Part shown: in pieces, positions 32,305-40,991 of the stretch | Numbering within the stretch: position 1 is the stretch's first letter | Layout of the letters: the number at the start of each line of letters is the position of its first letter | Assembly (NCBI GenBank): GCA_029977205.1 | Contig: JAPOLI010000011.1 | Span: 1 to 47,076, forward strand | Direction: 5' to 3' | Length of the DNA: 47,076 nucleotides | Source: a bacterium | Lineage (GTDB): Bacteria > Actinomycetota > Thermoleophilia > Miltoncostaeales > Miltoncostaeaceae | Translations under genes and position numbers: made by a program | Notes under the pieces: generated by a model | What the model saw: only the letters and a program-made list of their open reading frames with translations | Told to the model about the DNA's origin: nothing | Databases searched by the model: none

Positions 32305-33981
32305 CTAGACCTCCACCACCACGGGCAGGATCACCGGGCGCTGGCGCAGGCGACGATTGATCAGTGCGGCCACCGCGTCATGCAGCTGCTTCTTGAGGAC
32401 GTCGGCCTCATGCACGCGCTCCTCCGACGACTCGGCGATGCTCTCGGCCACCACCTCGCGGATGGCGTCGATGAGCACCTCGTCCTCCGCCCCGCCGAAG
32501 CCGCGCGTCACGATGTCAGGGACACCGTCCACCGTCCCGTCATGCGCGTCCACCTGCACCACGATCAGCACGAGCCCGTCCTCCGACATGTGCCTGCGGT
32601 CGCGGAGAACTCCCTCCCCGACGTCGCTGACACCGTAGGAATCCACATAGGTGATCCCCGACGGCACGCGGCCCACGAGTTCAGCCCCGTCGACCGATAC
32701 CTCGAGCGCGTCGCCGTTCTCCAGGATGAACGTCCGCTCCGGGATGCCGAGGCGCTGGGCCAGGTCCGCATGCGCGATCTGGTGGCGTGCCTCGCCGTGG
32801 ATGGGGACGAATACGCGCGGCCGCACCAACTGGAGCATCCACGCCAGCTCGTCCCGCACGCCGTGGCCCGACGCATGGATATCCGACCGCTCCTCGGGCG
32901 TGACCACCCGCGCGCCCAGCGCCACCAGCCGGTTGATGGTCTCGTCGATGGCAAGTTCATTCCCCGGTATGCGCCGGGAGCTGTAGACGACCGTGTCGCC
33001 CTTCTTGATCGTGACCCGTGGGTGCGCATGGTTGGCCATGCGGCGCAGGGCTGACATGGGCTCGCCCTGGCTGCCGGTCGTGAGGATGACCAGCTCGTCA
33101 TCGGGCACGGAGTCAATCTCCTTGTCCCCGATGATCACCCCGTCCGGCGCGGTGAGGTACCCGAGGTTGCGCGCCACGTTCACGTTGCGCACCATCGAAC
33201 GCCCCACCACGGCGACCATGCGGCCGTCGCGGTAGGCCGCGTCGATCACCTGCTGCATGCGGTCGATCTGCGACGAGAAGGTGGTGACGATCACACGCCC
33301 CGGTGCAGTGGCGAAGAGGCTCGCCAGCGCGGGGCCCACGGCCTCCTCTGCCCGCTTGCCCGAGACCGGCACATCGGCGTTGGTGGAGTCACCCATCATC
33401 ACGAGGACGCCGCGGTCCCCGAGCCGCGCGAGCCCGGGGATGTCGCTGCGATGGGACGGACCGCCGATGGGCAGGTGATCGAACTTGAAATCCCCCGTGT
33501 GGACGACCGTGCCAGCGGCGCATGTGAGCACTACCGCCACGCAGTCGGGGATCGAGTGGGTAACACGCAGGAACTCGGCCTCGAACGGCCCCACGCGCCG
33601 GGGCGGGTCGCCCGCGGCGATCTCGACCAGGTCCGCCTCTCCCAGCAGGCGATGCTCGTCGAGCTTCCCGCGAACGAGCGCGAGGGTGAACCGCGTACCC
33701 AGGATCGGCACGGGCCCCACCTCGCGGATGAACCACGGCACCGCCCCGATGTGGTCCTCGTGGCCGTGAGTGAGGATGAGGGCGTCGATCCGGCTGGCGT
33801 TCTCGGCCAGGTACGTCATGTCGGGAAGGACGAGGTCAACGCCCATCTGGTCCGGACCGGGGAAGGTGACGCCGCAGTCGATCACCACGATGCGCCCGTC
33901 GTACTCAACGACGTACAGGTTCTTGCCGATCTCCCCCACCCCGCCGAGGGGGATGATGCGAAGCGATTCCCCGTCCGTCAT
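32305..33981 (-). CDS. rnj: Ribonuclease J
   Basis: RNase J is a metallo-beta-lactamase-fold nuclease with 5' exonuclease and endonuclease activity in mRNA decay and rRNA maturation. The 558-residue protein starts LRIIPLGGVGEIGKNLYVVEY and has the metal motif THGHEDHIGAVPWF (residues 71-84), VHTGDFKFDH, the beta-CASP part (VIVTTFSSQIDRMQQVID, VILTTGSQGEPMSALRRMA) and HASGHG. The ATG overlaps the dapA stop by four bases (ATGA). Placement right after dapA is frequent in actinobacteria. Confidence 0.96.
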   Translation of the reverse strand: MTDGESLRIIPLGGVGEIGKNLYVVEYDGRIVVIDCGVTFPGPDQMGVDLVLPDMTYLAENASRIDALILTHGHEDHIGAVPWFIREVGPVPILGTRFTLALVRGKLDEHRLLGEADLVEIAAGDPPRRVGPFEAEFLRVTHSIPDCVAVVLTCAAGTVVHTGDFKFDHLPIGGPSHRSDIPGLARLGDRGVLVMMGDSTNADVPVSGKRAEEAVGPALASLFATAPGRVIVTTFSSQIDRMQQVIDAAYRDGRMVAVVGRSMVRNVNVARNLGYLTAPDGVIIGDKEIDSVPDDELVILTTGSQGEPMSALRRMANHAHPRVTIKKGDTVVYSSRRIPGNELAIDETINRLVALGARVVTPEERSDIHASGHGVRDELAWMLQLVRPRVFVPIHGEARHQIAHADLAQRLGIPERTFILENGDALEVSVDGAELVGRVPSGITYVDSYGVSDVGEGVLRDRRHMSEDGLVLIVVQVDAHDGTVDGVPDIVTRGFGGAEDEVLIDAIREVVAESIAESSEERVHEADVLKKQLHDAVAALINRRLRQRPVILPVVVEV

Positions 33982-34853
33982 GCGGCGGTGATGTCGTGGG
34001 CCGCCAGCACGTCGGCCAGCCGGGTGCGCTCCGCCGGGGTGGCCTGCACCAACGGCAGGCGAACGACATCCGTGGGAATCATGCCGAGCATGTCGAGAGC
34101 CGCCTTGATGAGTATGGGATTGGTCACTTCGAAGAGCCCCGACCAGACGCCCGCGAGGGACGCGTCGATCTCGCGCGCGCCATCCAGGTCGCCTGCCGCG
34201 GCCAGTGCGGCCATCTGCTGCATGCGCGCGCCGACGAGGTGCGACGCCACGGAGATGACGCCGGTGCCGCCCATCTCCAGCACGGGCATGAGCATGTCAT
34301 CGTTGCCGGCATAGATGGCGAGGTCACAGCCGTCCATGACGGCCCGCAGCTGGTTGAGGTCCTCGTTCGCCTGCTTCAGCGCGGCGACGCCAGGAATGGC
34401 GGCGAGCTCGATGATCAGCTCGGGCGGCATGTTGAGCGCCGTGCGCCCCGGGATGTTGTAGAGAACGACCGGGAGGCCGACCTCGGCGATGGCCGCGACA
34501 TGCCGGCGGATGCCCTCAGCCGGTGGCTTGTTGTAGTACGGCGTGACCACCAGCACGGCGTCGGCGCCGATCTCCTTGGCCGCGTGCGTCAGGTGGACCG
34601 AGTGCGCGGTGTCATTGCTTCCGGTGCCGGCGACCATGGTGCCGATCCCGCGCGTCTCCTCGCGGGTCACCTCAAACAGCGCGATGCGCTCGACGTCGCT
34701 GAGCGTGGATGCCTCGCCGGTGGTGCCGGCGACCACGATGCCATCCGACCCGGTCGCGAGCAGGCGCTGCACCAGCGCGCGGTAGGCGGCCTCGTCAACC
34801 TCCCCCGACGCATCGAAGGGCGTGACGGCCGCGGTGAGAACGGCTCCGAGCAC
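33978..34853 (-). CDS. dapA: 4-hydroxy-tetrahydrodipicolinate synthase
   Basis: DapA condenses pyruvate with aspartate semialdehyde, the first step specific to lysine and diaminopimelate. The 291-residue TIM barrel has AAVTPFDASGEVD, VAGTTGEASTLSDVE, VVTPYYNKP with the catalytic Tyr, LYNIPGRTA and the Schiff-base Lys in VAALKQANEDLNQL near residue 159. GTG at 34853 is chosen because the usual LGAVLTAAVTPF follows and TATGCT lies six bases upstream; a longer frame to 35015 overlaps the flavoprotein gene. Confidence 0.95.
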   Translation of the reverse strand: MLGAVLTAAVTPFDASGEVDEAAYRALVQRLLATGSDGIVVAGTTGEASTLSDVERIALFEVTREETRGIGTMVAGTGSNDTAHSVHLTHAAKEIGADAVLVVTPYYNKPPAEGIRRHVAAIAEVGLPVVLYNIPGRTALNMPPELIIELAAIPGVAALKQANEDLNQLRAVMDGCDLAIYAGNDDMLMPVLEMGGTGVISVASHLVGARMQQMAALAAAGDLDGAREIDASLAGVWSGLFEVTNPILIKAALDMLGMIPTDVVRLPLVQATPAERTRLADVLAAHDITAA

Positions 34854-34859
34854 CGCGGC

Positions 34860-34865
34860 AGCATA
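34860..34865 (-). promoter_or_regulatory. -10 hexamer TATGCT, leaderless dapA
   Basis: TATGCT on the minus strand is followed by GCCGCG and the GTG of dapA. No ribosome-binding site is present. It is identical to the glyQ hexamer. Confidence 0.55.
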
Positions 34866-34878
34866 CCCGGAACACGAT

Positions 34879-34892
34879 GCCGGGTGACCGGC
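34879..34892 (-). terminator. Hairpin between the flavoprotein gene and dapA
   Basis: GCCGG and CCGGC form a perfect five-base stem with a four-base loop, 27 bases after the flavoprotein stop. It overlaps the expected -35 of dapA, so it may end the upstream transcript or act as an operator. Confidence 0.35.
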
Positions 34893-34918
34893 CGGGGACG
34901 GCGGGGTCGGGGGCTGCG

Positions 34919-36001
34919 TCAGGCGACGACCGCTGCGGCGGGAAGCGGATCCCTGGCAGCGCCGGGCGTCAGCAGGTCCGGGCTTGCGACGTTCCAGTAG
35001 GCGCGGACCGCCCACGGAAGCACGCGATCACTGCTGATGATGCGCGCGAACTGCGCGAACAGGGGGTCCGGCAGGACGTTCAGCACCGTCTGCAGGCGCT
35101 CGAGGATCCGGTAGCCCCGTGCGCGCGAGGCCACGGCGCTTCGATAGCCCCGCAGGGCCTCGTCCAGGCGCATCTCGCCGGTACGCACCCGCTCGGCCAG
35201 GCGACCGGCCACCTGGCCGAACACCAGCGCGGGGCGAATCCCCTCGCCGGACACCGGCAGGCACATGCCGGCGGAGTCGCCCACGAGGAACATGCCGTCG
35301 CGCACGGGGTCCACCAGCGCCGACGTGAAGAAGCCTCCATGCACGGGGCCGGGGTCACCCATGGCCAGGTCGTCGCAGAACCGCTCGAGGTCGCCCGAGA
35401 GGTCCGAGTGCCCCGTGTACGTGGCGAGCCCTGCGCGCACGTGGTCACCGGCGGGGAATGCCCAGTAGAACCGACGTGAGCCCCTGCTCGGGCCCACGTA
35501 GAAGTGGAGCCCATCACCGCGGTACGGCTGGCGCGCCTCGATTCCGAAGCTCTTGCGCGGCGCCCGGGCCGCGGACTGCTCGCTCTTCGGGGCGGCCGTC
35601 CTCCAGCCGGCGGCGTCGATCACGAGCGGCGCCTCGAACGTGCCTGCGGCGGTCTCCACCCGTCCAGCGCGGGCAGACGAGATGCGCGTGCGCACGAACT
35701 CCGCGCCGGTCCTCGCGAAGAGGTCGGTGCAGAACCGGCGGTAGTCAAAGGTGCAGAACGGGAAGAAGCGGAGCACCTCGGCGCGGCGCTTCGTGTGGAT
35801 GATGATGTCCTCGTGCACCTGGTCGATGACCTGCGTCATCTCCATGTTCTCGAGGCACGCAAGCGGAATCGCCGACGCGGAGGTCTCGCCCTCCCCGATC
35901 TCGAGCCGGTCGATCACGAGCACCCTGCCACCGATCTGCTGGGCGGCCGCGAGGCCACCGAACGACCCGCCGCAGATGATGGCGTCGTACGCCTCGGCCA
36001 T
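34919..36001 (-). CDS. FAD-dependent oxidoreductase, geranylgeranyl reductase family
   Basis: The 360-residue flavoprotein has the N-terminal FAD fold YDAIICGGSFGGLAAAQQIGG, then the family's FDYRRFCTDLFARTGAEF, VIDAAGWRT, YWAFPAGDHVRAGLATYTG and the second FAD motif MFLVGDSAGMCLPVSGEGIRPALVFGQ. Relatives reduce prenyl chains or hydroxylate aromatics, so the substrate is open. There is no signal peptide. The ATG overlaps the cupin stop by one base (TGATG), pointing to a two-gene unit with the cupin. Confidence 0.85.
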   Translation of the reverse strand: MAEAYDAIICGGSFGGLAAAQQIGGRVLVIDRLEIGEGETSASAIPLACLENMEMTQVIDQVHEDIIIHTKRRAEVLRFFPFCTFDYRRFCTDLFARTGAEFVRTRISSARAGRVETAAGTFEAPLVIDAAGWRTAAPKSEQSAARAPRKSFGIEARQPYRGDGLHFYVGPSRGSRRFYWAFPAGDHVRAGLATYTGHSDLSGDLERFCDDLAMGDPGPVHGGFFTSALVDPVRDGMFLVGDSAGMCLPVSGEGIRPALVFGQVAGRLAERVRTGEMRLDEALRGYRSAVASRARGYRILERLQTVLNVLPDPLFAQFARIISSDRVLPWAVRAYWNVASPDLLTPGAARDPLPAAAVVA

Positions 36002-36408
36002 CAGGTGCGGGGAATCTCCTCACCGGTCTCCGGGTTGATCCGGATGCCGTCGGTGATCCCGCTTCCGGGCGGCGCCCCGACGATCAGCCACATGCCGTCG
36101 CGGTCGCTGTTGTTCTGGATGCGACGGGTGGTGTCCTTGCCGACGCGGATCCAGTCACCGTCCGCGATCTCCACCACATCACCCTCGATGAGCATCTCCT
36201 GCGGACCACCCGAGATCAGGTGGTACAGCTCCTCCTGCTCGTGGTGCCGGTGGTACGCCATCTGGTCACCGGGGTGGAAGATCCAGATGCGGCACGTCAT
36301 GTGCTCGCAGTCGGTGGCGCCGGCGAAGTCCTGCGAGGCCGGGCCACCGCCCTTGCGCTCGCGCCGCTCGACATCATCGCGCCCCACATGGGTGTAGCCG
36401 TCAGCCAT
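36001..36408 (-). CDS. Small cupin-domain protein
   Basis: The 135-residue protein is a single cupin barrel. Motif 1 is HPGDQMAYHRHHEQEELYHLISG, giving His53, His55 and a Glu at 59 or 60 as metal ligands. Motif 2 (DWIRVGKDTTRRIQNNSD) lacks the usual His, with Arg in its place, so metal binding may be partial. The protein is cytoplasmic. GGAGG lies five bases before the ATG, with TAGGCT further upstream. It is coupled to the flavoprotein gene by a TGATG overlap and may bind or shape its substrate. That role is inference. Confidence 0.85.
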   Translation of the reverse strand: MADGYTHVGRDDVERRERKGGGPASQDFAGATDCEHMTCRIWIFHPGDQMAYHRHHEQEELYHLISGGPQEMLIEGDVVEIADGDWIRVGKDTTRRIQNNSDRDGMWLIVGAPPGSGITDGIRINPETGEEIPRT

Positions 36409-36438
36409 GCCGTCCTCCGGGTCCGTGGATCTCGGCCG

Positions 36439-36444
36439 AGCCTA
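36439..36444 (-). promoter_or_regulatory. -10 hexamer TAGGCT for the cupin/flavoprotein pair
   Basis: TAGGCT on the minus strand overlaps the end of dapB and lies 30 bases before the cupin ATG, giving a short leader with the GGAGG site. Confidence 0.45.
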
Positions 36445-37131
36445 CCCGAACATGAGCGGTGCGATCCCGCGCGTGACGCCCGGACGACCGGGCACGGCCC
36501 GCACCGCCATGAGCACGCCCGGCATGAAGCACTCGCGCGAGAGGCTGTCGTGACGGATGGAGAGCGTCTCGGCCAGGCCCCCGAGGATGACCTCCTGGTG
36601 GGCCACGAGGCCGGGCAGGCGCACCGAATGGATCGGCACGTCCCCGTGCATCGCCTCGGCCGTCTGCGCCGCGGTGCCGCTCGGGGCGTCCACCTTCGCG
36701 CTGTGGTGCAGCTCCACGATCTCCGCGGACTCCATGAAGCGCGAGGCCTCCTCGGCGAAGCGCATCATGAGGACGGCGCCCACGGCGAAGTTGGCGGCCA
36801 CGATCAGGTTGGCCTGGCCCGACTCGGCGAGCGCCGTGAGCTCATCCATCTGCGCGTCGGTCATCCCGGTCGTGCCGACGACGCAGTGCACGCCCGCGGC
36901 GAGGCACGCGCCCACGGTGCCGAAGGCGGCGGACGGGACGGTGAAGTCCACTGCGACATCAGGCGCCGTGGCCGCGATCGCCTCATCGACGGACGTGAAC
37001 AGCGTGGCGCCATCCGGCGTGAGCGCGGGGTCGGCCTGCGCCACGAGCTCCATGTCATCAGCCTCGGTCACGGCCGTCACCACCTGCCGACCCATGCGGC
37101 CGTCGGCGCCGGTCACCATTACGCGAGTCAT
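36442..37131 (-). CDS. dapB: 4-hydroxy-tetrahydrodipicolinate reductase
   Basis: DapB reduces the DapA product with NAD(P)H in the diaminopimelate pathway. The 229-residue protein is slightly short for the family. It has the Rossmann start RVMVTGADGRMGRQVVTAV, VDFTVPSAAFGTVGACLAAGVHCVVGTTGM, the AANFAVGAVLM loop and the catalytic ELHHSAKVDAPSGTAAQTAE. The ATG overlaps the stop of the M16 protease gene by four bases (ATGA). It ends the long infB-to-dapB run. Confidence 0.95.
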   Translation of the reverse strand: MTRVMVTGADGRMGRQVVTAVTEADDMELVAQADPALTPDGATLFTSVDEAIAATAPDVAVDFTVPSAAFGTVGACLAAGVHCVVGTTGMTDAQMDELTALAESGQANLIVAANFAVGAVLMMRFAEEASRFMESAEIVELHHSAKVDAPSGTAAQTAEAMHGDVPIHSVRLPGLVAHQEVILGGLAETLSIRHDSLSRECFMPGVLMAVRAVPGRPGVTRGIAPLMFG

Positions 37132-38408
37132 GCTGCCTCCACCAGGTTGGGCGCGAGGAACGACGCGGCCTCACGCACGGCGTCGGTGTTGGGCCCGATG
37201 GCGGCCACCGACAGGGCCGAAGGATCCCAGAACTCGGCCGCGAGCGCAGCCACGTCCTCGGCGGTGACGGCGTCGATGCGCTCCACGAGCTCGTCGACGC
37301 TGAGGAGCTCCGTGCCGCTCAGCACCGATCGCCCGAGCCGGTGCATGCGGGTGCTGGGGCTCTCGAGCCCGAGCACGAGACGGCCCTTCAGGTGCTCGCG
37401 AGCGCGGACGAGCTCCGCCTGCGGCACGGGCTCGCCCGCCATTCGGCGAAGTTCGCGGCAGATGATCGTCGCGGCCTCGGCGAGGTTCTCCTCACGCGTG
37501 CCGAGGTACACCCCGAGCTGACCGGTGTCCGCATAGCCCACCGAGTACGTGCCCACCGAGTACGCCAGACCCCGCTTCTCGCGGATCTCCTGGAACAGGC
37601 GTGAACTCATGGATCCGCCAAGGATCACATCGAGCACGCCCATGGCGTGCCGCCGATCGTCGGAACGGTCGAGCCCCGGACCCCCGAGGGCCAGGTGGTA
37701 CTGCTCGGTCGGCTTGGCATGGGACACCAGCTGCGGAGCGCCCGGGGCAGCGGGCTCCCCCGAGCGGCCCCCTCCCGCCACGAGATCCCCGAGGTAACGC
37801 TCGGACAGCGCGAGCAGCCGCGCCTGGTCGATCGCGCCACTCGCCGCCACCACGATGTTCCCCGCGGTGTAGTGGCCCGCATGGAAACGGCGGATCCGAT
37901 CCTCCGGGACAGACGAGATCACCTCGGATGTCCCGATCACCGGGCGACCGAGGGGCTGCGCGGGGAACACCGCCTCGCTGATCAGGTCGTGGACCTGATC
38001 CCCCGGGTCGTCCTCATACATGAGGATTTCCTCGAGGATCACCTGCCGCTCCTGCTCGAGATCGTGGAAGGCGGGGTGCTGCACCATGTCCCCCACCACC
38101 TCGAATGCGCGCTCGAGGTGGTCGTCGAGGACCCGGGTGTAGACCACGGTGTGGTCACGACCCGTCGCGGCATTCACCTCCCCGCCGATGGCATCGAAGG
38201 CCTCGGCGATATCCGCGGCCGACATCCGGTCGGTGCCCTTGAACAGCAGGTGCTCGATGAAGTGGGAGATGCCCCCCTCGTCGGCCGGCTCGAACCGCGA
38301 GCCCACGCCGATCCATACCCCGAGCGCAACCGAGCGCACACCGGGGAGGGGCTCCGAGATGACCCGGAGCCCCTCCCCGGTGGTGTCGAGCGCCCAGGCC
38401 TGCGTCAC
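37128..38408 (-). CDS. M16-family zinc peptidase
   Basis: The 426-residue protein is an insulinase/processing-peptidase relative. The inverted zinc motif is GISHFIEHLLFKGT (His49, Glu52, His53), with the third ligand in ERQVILEEILMYEDDP. The C-terminal half carries the usual SSRLFQEIREKRGLAYSVGTY. It has no signal peptide. A gene of this family directly after pnp is a conserved arrangement in many Gram-positive bacteria; the cellular substrate is not known. The GTG start overlaps the pnp stop (GTGA). Confidence 0.93.
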   Translation of the reverse strand: MTQAWALDTTGEGLRVISEPLPGVRSVALGVWIGVGSRFEPADEGGISHFIEHLLFKGTDRMSAADIAEAFDAIGGEVNAATGRDHTVVYTRVLDDHLERAFEVVGDMVQHPAFHDLEQERQVILEEILMYEDDPGDQVHDLISEAVFPAQPLGRPVIGTSEVISSVPEDRIRRFHAGHYTAGNIVVAASGAIDQARLLALSERYLGDLVAGGGRSGEPAAPGAPQLVSHAKPTEQYHLALGGPGLDRSDDRRHAMGVLDVILGGSMSSRLFQEIREKRGLAYSVGTYSVGYADTGQLGVYLGTREENLAEAATIICRELRRMAGEPVPQAELVRAREHLKGRLVLGLESPSTRMHRLGRSVLSGTELLSVDELVERIDAVTAEDVAALAAEFWDPSALSVAAIGPNTDAVREAASFLAPNLVEAA

Positions 38409-40603
38409 TCGGAGACGTCGCTCGTGGACATCTTCCGTCGGCGCCTGGGACGCCGGTGCGTGCTCTCGTCCCCGTCGCCGCCGTTGTCCTCGGCCGCGGC
38501 CGAGTCATCCGACAGCAGGCGGAGGCCGATGCGGCCCCGGGCGCGGTCCACTTCCTCCACGCGGACGTCGACCGTGTCACCGCGGTTGATGACGTCCTCC
38601 ACCTTCTCCACGCGGCCCGAGCCGAGGTTGGAGATGTGCAGCAGGCCGTCGACGCCCTTCGTGAGCTCCACGAACGCGCCGAACGTGGTGGTCTTCACCA
38701 CCGTCGCGCCCTCGTAGACGTCACCGACCTCGACATCCTTGGTCATCGCACGGATGCGCTCGACGCACTGGTCCGCCTTCTCGCCCTGCACGCCGTAGAC
38801 GCTCACGGTGCCGTCATCCTCGATGGAGATCTCCACCTCGAAGTCGGCCTCGAGACCGCGGATGGTCTCGCCGCCCTTGCCGATGACCATTCCGATCTTC
38901 TCGGGGTCGATCTTGATCGCCGTGATGCGCGGGGCCCAGGCACTGAGCTCCTCGCGCGGGCCGGGAATGGTCTCCGCCATGATCCCGAGGATCGCCAGGC
39001 GGGCCTCCTTGGCCTGCTGGAGCGCCTGCGCGAGGGTCTCCTGGCTCACGCCGGCGACCTTGTTGTCCATCTGCAGGGCCGTGATGCCCTCGGACGTGCC
39101 GGCCACCTTGAAGTCCATGTCGCCGAGGTGGTCCTCGTCGCCCTGGATGTCGGTGAGCACGATGAGGTCGTCGCCCTCCTTGATGAGCCCCATGGCGATA
39201 CCCGCCACCGGACGCGTGATGTTCACGCCGGCGTCGAGCAGGGCCAGGGTGGATCCGCAGACGGATGCCATCGACGACGACCCGTTGCTCTCGAGCGTCT
39301 CGGAGACGAGGCGGAGCGTGTACGGGAAGTCCTCATCCGACGGAATCACCGGGGTGAGCGCCCGCTCCGCGAGCGCGCCATGGCCGATGTCACGGCGCTT
39401 CGGGCCCCGCATGAAGCCGGTCTCACCGACGCTGAACGGCGGGAAGTTGTAGTGGTGGATGTAGCGCTTCGTCGTGTCGATCGAGAGATCGTCGATGCGC
39501 TGCGCCTCCTTCATCGTGCCGAGGGCGAGGAGCGTGAGCACCTGCGTCTCGCCACGGGTGAACAGGCCCGAGCCATGCGTGCGCGGCGCGATGCCGGTGT
39601 CGCACCAGATCGGCCGGATCTCGTCAGCCTTGCGCCCGTCGGGGCGGTGCTTCTCGACCGCGATACGGCGACGGATCGTCCGCTTGATGAGCTGGTCGAA
39701 GGCCATGGAGAACTGGGCCCGCTGGTCCGGTGACGGCTCGTCGCCGATCACCTCGAGCTGGGCGGCGGCCTTCGCGGCGGCGATCTTGTCGCGACGCTCG
39801 AGCTTGCCCTGCTCCAGCGTGGCCTCCTCGATGGATGCCAGCGCCACCTTCTCGACCTCCGCCAGCATGGCGGGGTCCACGGTCTGGGGCACGACGTCCC
39901 ACTTCGGCTTGCCGGCCTTCTCGCGAAGCGCGTCCTGCACGTCGCACAGCTTGCGGATCTCGTCATGGGCGATCTGCAGCGCCTCGAGCATGTCGTCCTC
40001 CGACACCTCGTTGGCACCGGCTTCGACCATCGAGATCGCATCGCGGGTGCCCGCGACCACCAGGTCGAGGGTGCTTTCCTCCATCTCCTGGAGGGTCGGG
40101 TTGATGACGAAGTCGTCATCGAGCATGCCGATCCGCACCGCGCCCACCGGACCCTCGAACGGCAGCTCCGAGAGCATGAGCGCGGCAGACGCGCCGTTGA
40201 TCGAGAGGATGTCGAACGCGTTGACCTTGTCGATCGAGAGCACGGTGGTGACCACCTGCACCTCGTTGCGATAGCCCTTCGGCCACAGCGGGCGCAGCGG
40301 GCGGTCGGTCATGCGCGCCGTGAGGATCGCGCGCTCGCTCGGGCGGCTCTCGCGCTTGATGAAGCCACCGGGGATCGCTCCCTTGGCGTACATGCGCTCC
40401 TCGACGTCCACGGTGAGCGGGAAGAAGTCCGTCCCCTCCCGTGGCTCGCGTGCGCCCACGGCGGTGACCAGCACGAGGCTGTCACCCGAGCGCACGAGCA
40501 CGGATCCGTTGGCCTGCTTGGCCAGCCGGCCCGTCTCGAAAGTGATCTCCTGGCCGCCGATGTCGGCGACGACGCTGATCGCGTCAGGGCCCTTCTCTGC
40601 CAT
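38405..40603 (-). CDS. pnp: Polyribonucleotide nucleotidyltransferase
   Basis: PNPase degrades RNA from the 3' end with phosphate and can add tails in reverse. The 732-residue protein has two RNase PH repeats (first: FFPLTVDVEERMYAKGAIPGGFIKRESRPSE; second: RTHGSGLFTRGETQVLTL and HHYNFPPFSVGETG), a KH domain (KIGMVIGKGGETIRGLE) and an S1 domain (GDVYEGATVVKTTTFGAFVEL), then a basic tail. I chose the ATG at 40603 because GGGGA sits five bases ahead; an ATG at 40615 is an alternative. Two hairpins separate it from rpsO. Confidence 0.96.
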   Translation of the reverse strand: MAEKGPDAISVVADIGGQEITFETGRLAKQANGSVLVRSGDSLVLVTAVGAREPREGTDFFPLTVDVEERMYAKGAIPGGFIKRESRPSERAILTARMTDRPLRPLWPKGYRNEVQVVTTVLSIDKVNAFDILSINGASAALMLSELPFEGPVGAVRIGMLDDDFVINPTLQEMEESTLDLVVAGTRDAISMVEAGANEVSEDDMLEALQIAHDEIRKLCDVQDALREKAGKPKWDVVPQTVDPAMLAEVEKVALASIEEATLEQGKLERRDKIAAAKAAAQLEVIGDEPSPDQRAQFSMAFDQLIKRTIRRRIAVEKHRPDGRKADEIRPIWCDTGIAPRTHGSGLFTRGETQVLTLLALGTMKEAQRIDDLSIDTTKRYIHHYNFPPFSVGETGFMRGPKRRDIGHGALAERALTPVIPSDEDFPYTLRLVSETLESNGSSSMASVCGSTLALLDAGVNITRPVAGIAMGLIKEGDDLIVLTDIQGDEDHLGDMDFKVAGTSEGITALQMDNKVAGVSQETLAQALQQAKEARLAILGIMAETIPGPREELSAWAPRITAIKIDPEKIGMVIGKGGETIRGLEADFEVEISIEDDGTVSVYGVQGEKADQCVERIRAMTKDVEVGDVYEGATVVKTTTFGAFVELTKGVDGLLHISNLGSGRVEKVEDVINRGDTVDVRVEEVDRARGRIGLRLLSDDSAAAEDNGGDGDESTHRRPRRRRKMSTSDVSE

Positions 40604-40654
40604 TACCTTCCCCATCCCTTCACGCCGTGCCCTGTGCACGGCTCATCACGCGGC

Positions 40655-40672
40655 ACCGCCCTCGTTGGCGGT
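40655..40672 (-). repeat. Hairpin upstream of pnp
   Basis: ACCGCC and GGCGGT form a perfect six-base stem with a six-base loop, about 50 bases before the pnp start. It may be an RNase target or autoregulatory element for pnp. Confidence 0.45.
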
Positions 40673-40682
40673 CCGCCGTCAC

Positions 40683-40699
40683 GGGCGCCCTCGGCGCCC
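40683..40699 (-). terminator. Hairpin just after rpsO
   Basis: GGGCGCC and GGCGCCC form a perfect seven-base stem with a three-base loop, eight bases past the rpsO stop. There is no T-run; it may attenuate, or protect the 3' end of the rpsO message. Confidence 0.5.
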
Positions 40700-40707
40700 C
40701 GGTTGGC

Positions 40708-40974
40708 CTACCTGCGCAGGCCGAGCGAGTCGGTGAGCTCGCGGTATGCGTTCAGATCCTTCTTCTCCAGATAGCTCAGGAGGCGCCGCCGACGGCCGAC
40801 CATGGTCAGGAGGCCACGACGTGAGTGGTGGTCCTTGTGGTGGGCCTTGAGGTGCTCCGTGAGCTGGTTGATCCTCTCGGTGAGGATCGCGATCTGGACC
40901 TGGGGCGAGCCCGTGTCCGTCTCGTGGCGGCGGTGCGGCGCCATGACGCCCGCCTTGGTGTCCTTGTCCATCAT
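40708..40974 (-). CDS. rpsO: 30S ribosomal protein S15
   Basis: S15 binds 16S rRNA early in assembly of the small-subunit platform. The 88 residues match the family: [57 protein letters not shown] lies nine bases before the first of two adjacent ATG codons. The 70-base leader folds into two hairpins, which could be an S15 feedback site, as S15 controls its own translation in several bacteria. The gene sits between ribF and pnp. Confidence 0.98.
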   Translation of the reverse strand: MMDKDTKAGVMAPHRRHETDTGSPQVQIAILTERINQLTEHLKAHHKDHHSRRGLLTMVGRRRRLLSYLEKKDLNAYRELTDSLGLRR

Positions 40975-40991
40975 CTATGTCAACTCCATGT

